From Ignavibacteriales bacterium (lineage in GTDB: Bacteria; Bacteroidota; Ignavibacteria; Ignavibacteriales; Melioribacteraceae), in the NCBI GenBank assembly GCA_026390795.1, contig JAPLFG010000002.1, positions 124,001-188,000 of the forward strand: a DNA stretch of 64,000 nucleotides, given 5' to 3'. Positions 9,841 to 17,441 of the stretch are shown in pieces. Both the position numbers and the translations under genes were made by a program. The notes under the pieces are model-generated. The model did no database searches. It was not told where the DNA came from and saw only the letters and a list, made by a program, of their open reading frames with translations. The number at the start of each line of letters is the position of its first letter. Within the stretch, counting starts at the first letter, position 1.

Positions 9841-12051
9841 ATGAATATCATGCGGAAAATAATTTTTATCTCTCTACTTGTTATAACTTGTTCTGTTTTA
9901 GTCCAAGCTCAGCAAAATAGAATTGACTATAACGGTCAAAAGTTATTTTTAAGCGGCTCAAATTTAGCATGGGTTACTTTTGCTTCTGATATTAATACTA
10001 GCAATAGTAAAAATATTGCTAATAATATTGCTGATTGGATGCTTCAAATGCATGATCATGGTGCTAATGCAATGCGCTGGTGGCTGCATACGGACGGAAC
10101 AACTAATCCTGTTTTTAATTCAACTAATCTTGTAATCGGACCTGGTGACTCAACGATTACTGATATTAAAAGAGTATTAGACCTTGCATGGGAAAGAGAA
10201 ATTGGAATTAATCTTTGTCTCTGGTCTCATGATATGCTTAATAAAACCAAAAGCCCAACAGTTATTAATAGAAATACATTACTCCTAACTGATACGACTT
10301 ACACAAACGCGTATATTAAAAACTGTTTAAAACCGATGGTGGAAGCGCTTAAAGGCCATCCCGCAATTCTTACATGGGAAATTTTTAACGAGCCGGAAGG
10401 ATTGAGCAATGAACTTGGCTGGTCCACAAATTATCATGTTCCGATGTCAGCAATTCAAAGAGTAGTTAATTTGTGTGCGGGAGCTATTCATGAAATTGAT
10501 CCAACTGCAAAAGTTACTAGCGGTGCACAAACTTTTGCTTCACTTACAGACATTCTTGCAAAAAGATCACCTCAAACAGAATTAAATATTGAGACGATGA
10601 GTCAAGCTGATAAAAAAAATATGGAAGATTTCATTTATAAAAAATATGGTTTTAAACTAACGGCAGCTGAAATTGTAGCACATTTCCAAAAACTAACGGC
10701 AGCAAATTATAATTATTATTCGGATAGTAGGTTAATCGCCGCGGGTGGCAATTCTAAAGGTACCCTCGATTTTTACTCAGTACATTATTATACTCAAAAT
10801 GGAATTAATGTTTCACCGTTTGTTTATTCCGCAAGTCATTGGGCATTAGATAAACCTGTTGTTATAGGTGAGTTTGCTTGTCAGATTAATAATGGAGTTC
10901 CAAAAGACATTCTATATAGAAATCTCTACGCAGGTAATTATGCCGGCGCGCTTGCTTGGTCTTGGTCGGATCCTAATTTTTCTTCTACAACAGATATGCT
11001 GGCGAACATGCAATCTATGTGGGATAGCTACAAGTCCGATGTTGATGTTAATGGTATCGGTGGTGATTGGCCCACCGTCAATATCACTAATCCTGCTAAC
11101 AATACTCAATTCATGGAGGGTGCTGAAGTGAATATTGTCGCCGAAGCATCGGATAAAGATGGAACTGTAGTTTCAGTGGAATTCTTTGCAAATGATACTT
11201 TAAAAATTGGTGTAGTTACTTCCAGCCCTTTCTCAATAACTTGGAAAAATATTAAGCAGGGAGATTATAAATTAACGGCCGTAGCAACCGACAATCAGAA
11301 TCACAAAAGGGCATCAACTATAGTGAATATCAAAATTGGTATTCCTCCATTTACTAAACTTGAAGCAGAGGCAGTTGCTATCCCAGGACCAGGTTGGACG
11401 ATTGTTAGTGACCGGACAGCTAGCAACGGTGCTTATGTAAATTTTGCTACAAATGATTCCACTGTCAAAATCACTTGGCAACTCAAAAATGTGCCCGCTG
11501 CAGGTAGTTATGAAATTGCATTCGGTTATCGTCTAGCTTATAACACACCGAAAAGCCAGTATATAAATGTAAACGGAAAACGTGTCACTGAATTAGTGTT
11601 TGACGGTAGTATGAATGTATGGTTGGAAAAAAAATTAACTGTTAATCTTGTACAAGGAATTAACACTATCCAAATGCAAATGTCGTGGGGCTGGATGCAT
11701 GTCGATTACCTTGCAGTACCTACGAGCTTAGTAACAGCGGTAGAAACCATTGCATCATTGCCGCAAAATTTTTCTTTACAACAGAACTATCCAAATCCAT
11801 TTAATCCGACAACAACAATAACATTTGCTGTTCCATATTTAGAGACTAGCCGCGGCGAATCTCTACAGCATGTTTCTTTAAAAGTGTACGATATGCTCGG
11901 ACGTGAAGTTGCAACCCTTGTTAATGAAATAAAACAACCGGGCACATATGAAGTGAAATTTGATGGAAGCGGATTAGCAAGCGGTGTTTATTTCTATAGA
12001 CTGCATTCCGATTCATTTACAGATACGAAGAAATTTGTTTTGATAAAATAG
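9841..12051 (+). CDS. Secreted GH5-type glycanase, Ig + CBM + T9SS tail
   Basis: Modular exported glycoside hydrolase of clan A. After a signal peptide (to about residue 24, ending VQAQQ) comes a (beta/alpha)8 domain (about 25-410) with acid/base E184 in WEIFNEPEG and nucleophile E344 in VIGEFA. Residues about 420-500 form a bacterial Ig-like domain (EASDKDGTVVSVEFFAND), about 505-625 a CBM35-like beta-sandwich (LEAEA..., RTASNGAYVNF, HVDYLAVP), and 640-736 a type A T9SS sorting domain (NYPNPFNPT, YDMLGREVATLVNE, KKFVLIK). The exact GH5 subfamily was not recognised; mannanase or glucanase are both possible, and the neighbouring GH5_7 mannanase makes mannan attractive. Start could be ATG 9841 or 9850; neither has a clear Shine-Dalgarno. 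Confidence 0.85.
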   Translation: MNIMRKIIFISLLVITCSVLVQAQQNRIDYNGQKLFLSGSNLAWVTFASDINTSNSKNIANNIADWMLQMHDHGANAMRWWLHTDGTTNPVFNSTNLVIGPGDSTITDIKRVLDLAWEREIGINLCLWSHDMLNKTKSPTVINRNTLLLTDTTYTNAYIKNCLKPMVEALKGHPAILTWEIFNEPEGLSNELGWSTNYHVPMSAIQRVVNLCAGAIHEIDPTAKVTSGAQTFASLTDILAKRSPQTELNIETMSQADKKNMEDFIYKKYGFKLTAAEIVAHFQKLTAANYNYYSDSRLIAAGGNSKGTLDFYSVHYYTQNGINVSPFVYSASHWALDKPVVIGEFACQINNGVPKDILYRNLYAGNYAGALAWSWSDPNFSSTTDMLANMQSMWDSYKSDVDVNGIGGDWPTVNITNPANNTQFMEGAEVNIVAEASDKDGTVVSVEFFANDTLKIGVVTSSPFSITWKNIKQGDYKLTAVATDNQNHKRASTIVNIKIGIPPFTKLEAEAVAIPGPGWTIVSDRTASNGAYVNFATNDSTVKITWQLKNVPAAGSYEIAFGYRLAYNTPKSQYINVNGKRVTELVFDGSMNVWLEKKLTVNLVQGINTIQMQMSWGWMHVDYLAVPTSLVTAVETIASLPQNFSLQQNYPNPFNPTTTITFAVPYLETSRGESLQHVSLKVYDMLGREVATLVNEIKQPGTYEVKFDGSGLASGVYFYRLHSDSFTDTKKFVLIK

Positions 12052-12054
12052 TAT

Positions 12055-12070
12055 CAATTAATATTAATTG
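12055..12070. repeat. 16-base AT-only-core palindrome between GH5 genes
   Basis: CAATTAATATTAATTG is a perfect palindrome placed 3 bases after the stop of the GH5/T9SS gene and 49 before the next start. It could be an operator or a weak transcription pause; no U-tract follows. Confidence 0.35.
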
Positions 12071-12118
12071 TATAAAGTATTTTGCAATTCTGAAATCAAA
12101 GTTTTCCTCGGAATATTT

Positions 12119-13468
12119 ATGAAAAAAATATTGGCACTCTCATTCATTGTTTTTCTATTCATCATGTCCGGATGTTCTGGTGTTGTTGTAAATGAAAGTA
12201 CTGGTTTTATAAATGTAAATGACACTCATTTTATTCTAAATGGTAAACCTTATTTTTTTGTTGGTACTAATTTGTGGTACGGTTGTTATCTCGGATCACC
12301 TGGTAAAACTGGAAATAGAGAGAGACTTATTAGAGAACTCAATAATTTACAATCCACCGGGATAATGAATCTGCGCGTTTGTGCAGCCTCAGAAGAATCT
12401 CTAATGGGTCGTTCGATAAAACCGGCAATACAAATATCACCAAATAATTACGATGAAGAATTACTTGAGGGCTTAGATTTTCTTCTTTTTGAAATGCATA
12501 AACGTGATATGAAAGCTGTCCTTTTCTTGAATAATTATTGGCAGTGGACCGGTGGAATGGCTCAATACAATGCGTGGTTCGGCGATGGTAAAGTGCCGGA
12601 TCCTGACGATCCGAATGTTGGATACGGAAAATTTATGGATTACTCGGCCGAATTTTATCTAAATGACAAAGCCAAAGAATGTTTCAGAAATTATTTAAGA
12701 ATGATAATTACAAGAGTGAATAAATTTAATGGTATTGCTTATAGAGATAATCCGACTATAATGGCATGGCAGCTAGCTAATGAACCAAGGCCGGGAAGAG
12801 ATTTATCAATAATAAAATCTGCCGAGATTTATTATAAATGGATTGATGAAACTGCTCAGTATATTCATTCACTTGACCCTAATCATCTTGTAACAACCGG
12901 AAATGAAGGTCTTGCAGGAAGCTTACAATCCGAAGAAATATTTTTGAAATCACACGAGAGTAAATATATTGATTATGCTACGATGCATATTTGGCCTAAG
13001 AACTGGGGATGGTTTGATGCTTCTAATATTGATGAGACTTATCCAAGTACAGAAAAAAATGCTATCGAATATATAAACAAGCATCTTAAGTATGCGCGTC
13101 AATTAAACAAACCAATAACAATGGAAGAATTTGGAATTCCAAGAGACTATGAAGCAAGTAAGCCCGGTACTCCAACAACAGCTCGCGATAAATATTATAA
13201 AAATGTTTTTGCAGTTATTTATGATAGCGCTGCTGCCGGAGCTCCAATTGCCGGAACTAATTTTTGGGGATGGGGAGGAGTTGGACGAGGTAGGAATTTA
13301 GATGATAAATGGCGAGAAGGCGATCCATATACAGGTGATCCGCCACAAGAGTCGCAAGGACTTAATTCAATTTACGATACTGATCTTTCAACGTTAGAAA
13401 TTATTTCAACGCATGCTGCACAAATGGAAAAATTAAGAAATAAAATCCAGATGGCGAAGATCCAATAA
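12119..13468 (+). CDS. GH5_7 beta-mannanase, lipoprotein
   Basis: Endo-beta-1,4-mannanase anchored as a lipoprotein. From the ATG at 12119 the N-terminus reads as a lipoprotein signal with lipobox IMSGC (Cys19), then a mature (beta/alpha)8 enzyme. GH5_7 landmarks are NLRVCAASEE, WQLANEPRPG with acid/base E222, and MEEFGIPRD with nucleophile E337, then GTNFWGWGGVGR near the C-terminus. Length (449 residues) fits a single-domain mannanase. The longer frame from TTG 12068 would put 17 extra residues before the signal and is rejected. It follows the T9SS-tailed GH5 by 68 bases and probably shares its transcript. Outer-membrane surface location is likely but not shown by sequence. Confidence 0.9.
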   Translation: MKKILALSFIVFLFIMSGCSGVVVNESTGFINVNDTHFILNGKPYFFVGTNLWYGCYLGSPGKTGNRERLIRELNNLQSTGIMNLRVCAASEESLMGRSIKPAIQISPNNYDEELLEGLDFLLFEMHKRDMKAVLFLNNYWQWTGGMAQYNAWFGDGKVPDPDDPNVGYGKFMDYSAEFYLNDKAKECFRNYLRMIITRVNKFNGIAYRDNPTIMAWQLANEPRPGRDLSIIKSAEIYYKWIDETAQYIHSLDPNHLVTTGNEGLAGSLQSEEIFLKSHESKYIDYATMHIWPKNWGWFDASNIDETYPSTEKNAIEYINKHLKYARQLNKPITMEEFGIPRDYEASKPGTPTTARDKYYKNVFAVIYDSAAAGAPIAGTNFWGWGGVGRGRNLDDKWREGDPYTGDPPQESQGLNSIYDTDLSTLEIISTHAAQMEKLRNKIQMAKIQ

Positions 13469-13579
13469 GTTTAATAATTGCTGAATAAGAATAAATCGCA
13501 TAGAAGTTTTTATTAGTCATTCCCATTTTAAATCATGAATATATTTAATCCTAATCTTAATCATTCCCAGGTGATTATA

Positions 13580-14218
13580 ATGGAAAGAATAATATTTTCT
13601 GTATTACTATGTCTTTTCTTATCGAGTGTTTTGCTCGCCGGATCAGAAGAAAGCAAATCATTTTCCCAGTTGGAAATTAAAGACGGATGGCGCTTTCGTC
13701 AATCCAATGATAACAATTGGTATCCGGCGACAATCCCGGGATGCATTCATACCGATTTGATAGATAATAAGTTAATTGAGGATCCATATTTTGGATTGAA
13801 TGAACAAAAACTTCAGTGGATTGGGGAAAAAGATTGGACTTATCAAACTACTTTTGATGTTCAGCAAGAAATCTTGAAAAGAAAAAATATTGAACTCGTC
13901 TTTAAAGGATTGGATACTTATGCGGAAGTTTATCTGAACAAAACTAAAATTCTTTCAGCTAATAACATGTTCAGAGAATGGAAAGTCGATTGAAAAAATC
14001 AATTGAAAGAAAAGAACAATGAACTGGAAATCCATTTTAAAAATGTATTTGATGAAAACCTTCCTAAATGGAAAAATGCACCGTTCCGGCTTCAGGCATT
14101 TCCTAATAACGACCAATCGGATACCATGCTTGCCGTGTATTCACGTAAAGCGCAATTTCATTACGGCTGGGACTGGGGAACTCGTTTAATTACATGCGGA
14201 ATATGGCGACCAGGTTAG
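13580..14218 (+). pseudogene. Broken GH2 beta-mannosidase (stop codon and 3' loss)
   Basis: N-terminal part of an exported GH2 beta-mannosidase: signal peptide, then the sugar-binding domain with IPGCIHTDLI, the Trp-rich EKDWTYQTTF, KGLDTYAEVYLN and NMFREWKVD, and after it the GWDWGTRLITCGIWRP hallmark of beta-mannosidases. The frame is interrupted by an in-frame TGA at 13991-13993 and continues in the same frame (KNQLKEKNNELEIHF). It ends just after IWRP at about 14212, where DNA from another gene (a GH44 remnant on the opposite strand) begins and supplies a TAG. An intact enzyme has about 800-860 residues, so the catalytic barrel is missing. ATG 13580 is chosen because the signal peptide follows directly. 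Confidence 0.9.
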
Positions 14219-14466
14219 ATAATTATCGCTTGAATGCTGCCAATCATCCCGGCATTTGATACATTATTTTCCCAATTGTATCCGGTCATTCTATTACCGC
14301 CTTGCTGTACTGCAGTATAATTATAATCAGAATTCAAAATTTGATTCGTACCATATATGTAAGGACTGATTGGCTGTGATTGCCCTTTTAATTTGATAGA
14401 AAAATTTACTCTTTGAGCAAACATGTAAGTAGTCAGCAAAAAGAAAATGAGAATTATAGTTCTCAA
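14219..14466 (-). pseudogene. Remnant of GH44 endoglucanase/xyloglucanase (N-terminus)
   Basis: On the minus strand, from the ATG at 14464-14466: a signal peptide, then ISPYIYGTNQ and the GH44 hallmark QGGNRMTGYNWENN.SNAG. After SNAG the frame is off by one: reading one base earlier gives DDWQHSSDNYL, the continuation expected in GH44, so one base (a G in the run GGG complementary to CCC 14248-14250) appears lost. Similarity then stops at about 14218, where the antisense of the GH2 remnant begins. GH44 proteins have 500 or more residues. It lies 22 bases after the GH31 gene and was probably the last gene of that minus-strand operon. Confidence 0.82.
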
Positions 14467-14488
14467 TTATATTTTATTCATCCTTTTC

Positions 14489-16870
14489 CTAAAAATTAAT
14501 TTTTATTTTTTTACCTTTATACTTTACCGTCTTATCTACTCCGGTACTCGAGTCTATACCAATCCCATGGTCTTCTTTTACGAGTACGATATTGAATATC
14601 CGTTCTTGTACCATTCCAGGATAGCCTCCTTTTCGGTTGCCAATTGTTAATTGTTTTATTGAGTCAATCCATTTAATAGGAATGATTGAATAAATTCCTT
14701 TTTCATATTTGTAATTGTCGTTCTCGTCCTCATAAAGAATAAAATTTCCATTTGCCCCGGGATAGATTCTCAGTTCAATCGAATCAGCAGGTTTCTCAGT
14801 TGCATATTGTAAAAATGGTCCCATTGGAATAATTGAACCGGCTTTAATGTAAAGCGGGATTGTTTCAATTGGTGCAGCGGCATTAATATTCTGTCCACCA
14901 GAAAGTGTTTTCCCCGTCCAAAAATCAAACCATCCTGTTGATATTGGGAGATAGACTTTTCTTGTATTTTCAGTAGATGCCCGTTCAGTAACTGGATTTA
15001 CCAGAAATGCAGGTCCAAACATATACTGATCCGGAATATTATTTATGGCAGTATCTGTTCTAAAATCAAATGCGAGTGCACGCATTATTGTATAACCTTC
15101 ATTAGTAATTTTCCATGAAAGGGAATAAATGTATGGCATAAGACGGTAACGCAAATTATCATACTTTAATAAAATAGCTTTTGTATTTGTGTCCCAATTA
15201 TTTGAGAACAATGCTCTTTCACCTTTTCCGTGTATTCTGAATATCGGGCTGAAGGTACCAAACTGAAACCACCTTGTAAACAATTCTCTGTTGGCAGGGA
15301 TTGACCAATCAGGAGGTGTCCAATTAAAATGATATCCCCCAATATCCGATGTCCAATACGGAATGCCTGAAGCGCATGCATTGATTCCCTGCGGAACTTG
15401 GATTTTATATGCTTTGAATGTGCAAGTTATATCAGACGACCATAAAGTTGCTGCATTCCTTTGTTGTCCTGCGAACGCTTGACGAACAAGTAAGAAAGCA
15501 CGTTTACCTGGTATGTCTTTTCTCCAATGTTCATATAAACCAGTTGTATGCATCAGTGAATAAGTGTTGAAGTAATCAATACCTCTGCCGATTGCAAAAT
15601 TTGATTGTCTTCGCGCATCCAGTAATCCACCATTATCAGGTTCGCATTGATCAACCCACCATGCGTCCCAGCCGTATCGAGTTATTAAAGCATCGTTGGC
15701 TTGCCTCCAATAAATATCTCTTGCTTTGGAATCATGGGCATCATAATAACTATCTAAAGTATGAGTCATTACATTATCCCATAATATATCCGTCATGCCG
15801 CCGTTGTTTTTTAATTCATCAAAATTTATTGTTCCTTTAGCAAAGACAGGCCAGATGGAAATCATTGCGTGAATGTTTGCCTGGTGTAATTCGTCAACCA
15901 TTTCCTTTGGGTTGGGATATCTTTCCGGATATAGAATATGCGAACCGATAACATCAGGTTCCCAGTAAAACCAATCTTGAACAATGCAATCAACAGGAAT
16001 ATTATTGTTACGGTAATTGTCTTTTACGGATAATACTTCTGATTGACTCTTATATCTATCTTGCGATTGAAAAAGTCCAAAAGCCCATTTCGGAAACATC
16101 GGAGCCTGACCGGTAGCTTGGCGATAAAGTTTAATAATATGATCGAATTCAGGCCCGTAAAAAAAATAGTAATCAATCATAGTTCCGCTTTCAGATACGT
16201 ATTTATATTTAGTATTAGCTTCTTCTGCACCGTAAAAATTTGATGCTGAATAATTATCCCACATTAATCCGTAACCTTTGGTTGATAAGAGCACTGGAAT
16301 CGCTCCGGTCATATATTTAATTGCTAAATCTTGGTTGCGGCCTTTATAATTCATCGCCAAGGAATCTTCTGGATGACAGCCCAGACCAAACAGGGCTTCA
16401 TCAGCGGGAGATTGGAATTTGGTTTCGCAGTTGTATGTATTAATACCTGCAATGGTAGCGGCCGTCATCATTTTCCCGCCCGAAGTGTCTTCGGCAAGAA
16501 TAACAACATCTTTCAAATCCGTGTATGTAATTGAACCGGTTGACATGTTCACTTTTATTTTTAGCCTGCCCGTGGAAACAACAATTTCATTTGAATTTTC
16601 CTTAACAGAAAATTTTGGTTGAGTTTCCCATTTGTTATTCAATACAAGAGAAGTTCTTGAAGAGAAAACTTCTAGAGCAGTATATTTAACTTCGACAACA
16701 TCTTCTTCGCAAACTTTAATTTTCATTATCCCTTTATCTAATTTACAAGTAATCCCATCAGAATCTTTTGTGTAAGATACTACTGAGGCAACAGCAATAT
16801 GGTTCATCATTAAGAGGCTGCATATTAGAATAGCAAATATGACTTTTATGTTATTCAAAAATTTATTCAA
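14489..16870 (-). CDS. GH31 alpha-xylosidase/alpha-glucosidase family, exported
   Basis: Exported GH31 glycosidase of 793 residues. Signal peptide (about 1-30), N-terminal beta-sandwich (about 32-240), and a (beta/alpha)8 domain with DWFYWEPD, the nucleophile region WWVDQCEPD (about residue 407), LWSSDI near the acid/base Asp, and YWTSDIGGYHF; C-terminal beta domains follow. The WWxDxxEP form and the former GH44 partner point to alpha-xylosidase acting on xyloglucan pieces, but alpha-glucosidase or transglycosidase activity is not excluded. It lacks the PA14 insert of some alpha-xylosidases. The start is TTG at 16868-16870, supported by AGGAGG about 7 bases before it; no ATG is better placed. 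It overlaps the end of a GH31 fragment upstream by 4 bases. Confidence 0.85.
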   Translation of the reverse strand: MNKFLNNIKVIFAILICSLLMMNHIAVASVVSYTKDSDGITCKLDKGIMKIKVCEEDVVEVKYTALEVFSSRTSLVLNNKWETQPKFSVKENSNEIVVSTGRLKIKVNMSTGSITYTDLKDVVILAEDTSGGKMMTAATIAGINTYNCETKFQSPADEALFGLGCHPEDSLAMNYKGRNQDLAIKYMTGAIPVLLSTKGYGLMWDNYSASNFYGAEEANTKYKYVSESGTMIDYYFFYGPEFDHIIKLYRQATGQAPMFPKWAFGLFQSQDRYKSQSEVLSVKDNYRNNNIPVDCIVQDWFYWEPDVIGSHILYPERYPNPKEMVDELHQANIHAMISIWPVFAKGTINFDELKNNGGMTDILWDNVMTHTLDSYYDAHDSKARDIYWRQANDALITRYGWDAWWVDQCEPDNGGLLDARRQSNFAIGRGIDYFNTYSLMHTTGLYEHWRKDIPGKRAFLLVRQAFAGQQRNAATLWSSDITCTFKAYKIQVPQGINACASGIPYWTSDIGGYHFNWTPPDWSIPANRELFTRWFQFGTFSPIFRIHGKGERALFSNNWDTNTKAILLKYDNLRYRLMPYIYSLSWKITNEGYTIMRALAFDFRTDTAINNIPDQYMFGPAFLVNPVTERASTENTRKVYLPISTGWFDFWTGKTLSGGQNINAAAPIETIPLYIKAGSIIPMGPFLQYATEKPADSIELRIYPGANGNFILYEDENDNYKYEKGIYSIIPIKWIDSIKQLTIGNRKGGYPGMVQERIFNIVLVKEDHGIGIDSSTGVDKTVKYKGKKIKINF

Positions 16871-17139
16871 AATTGCTTCCTCCTAATTTTTATTAAAAGC
16901 TTATTCTTCTCTTTAGGAGCCTGTCTGATATCAAGAACCGACAGACTTTTTCTTGTAGAGAATGATTTATTCTTCGTTTGAGTTATTCTGACTGTAGTTG
17001 GTGAAACAACTTGAATTCTGAGTAGTGATTTTTTAAGTCCGATCTGAACTTCATTGTTCTGAGCAAGGGTGTATTTAATTGAAGATGTAAGCAGAATTAA
17101 TAAAACAAAAAGAAAAAGATATGTTAATAGTCTATCCAT
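16867..17139 (-). pseudogene. N-terminal fragment of a second GH31 gene
   Basis: Ninety codons: a signal peptide, then a strand-rich segment (LLRIQVVSPTTVRITQ, FSTRKSLSVLDIRQAP) that matches the beginning of the GH31 N-terminal beta-sandwich and is clearly similar to the same part of the intact GH31 that follows (IMKIKVCEEDVVEVKY, FSSRTSLVL). The frame then runs into KIRRKQF and stops inside the Shine-Dalgarno/start region of that gene. This is best explained as a tandem GH31 copy lost by internal deletion. The remnant keeps the promoter-proximal end, so it may now serve as a translated leader with stop-start overlap to the intact GH31. Confidence 0.7.
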
Positions 17140-17289
17140 TTAAACATATATCAAAAAATTTTAACACTAATTACATAAATCTGGTGTTAAATATTCTGCA
17201 AATATTGTACTTAATATTTAGTGCCTCTCTAAATGTTCAAAAGTTAAATTTGAGTAAAACACTCTCAATATTCATTTATTAATTTCATA

Positions 17290-17314
17290 ATCGTTTATCA
17301 ATATGATAATCGAT
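17290..17314. promoter_or_regulatory. Candidate operator/enhancer site, inverted repeat
   Basis: ATCGTTTATCA-ATA-TGATAATCGAT: 11-base arms with one mismatch and a 3-base centre, in the 300-base divergent region between the minus-strand GH31 genes and the symporter. It ends 56 bases before the sigma54-like element at 17371, an arrangement expected for a site bound by an NtrC-type activator. Confidence 0.45.
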
Positions 17315-17370
17315 AAAGTAATTATTTGAAAAGAATTCTCTCAATTAATAAAAAGAGAAGTGCTTTTTAC

Positions 17371-17385
17371 TGGCATTATTTGTGA
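17371..17385 (+). promoter_or_regulatory. Sigma54-like -24/-12 element upstream of symporter
   Basis: TGGCAT-TATTTG-TGA, matching the element at 9785 in 13 of 15 positions. The -24 half is near consensus; the -12 half has G at the right position but not the following C. The implied transcription start, around 17396, leaves a 45-base leader before ATG 17442. Confidence 0.4.
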
Positions 17386-17441
17386 CATTTCTAAGGGTTA
17401 CTTATTTCACTGGTTTATCTATAAAATTTAGAAGAGATTTT

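Noticed and set aside
17382-17441. GTG start for the symporter
   Set aside because: Adds 20 residues before a typical first helix, lacks a ribosome site and falls on the -12 element.
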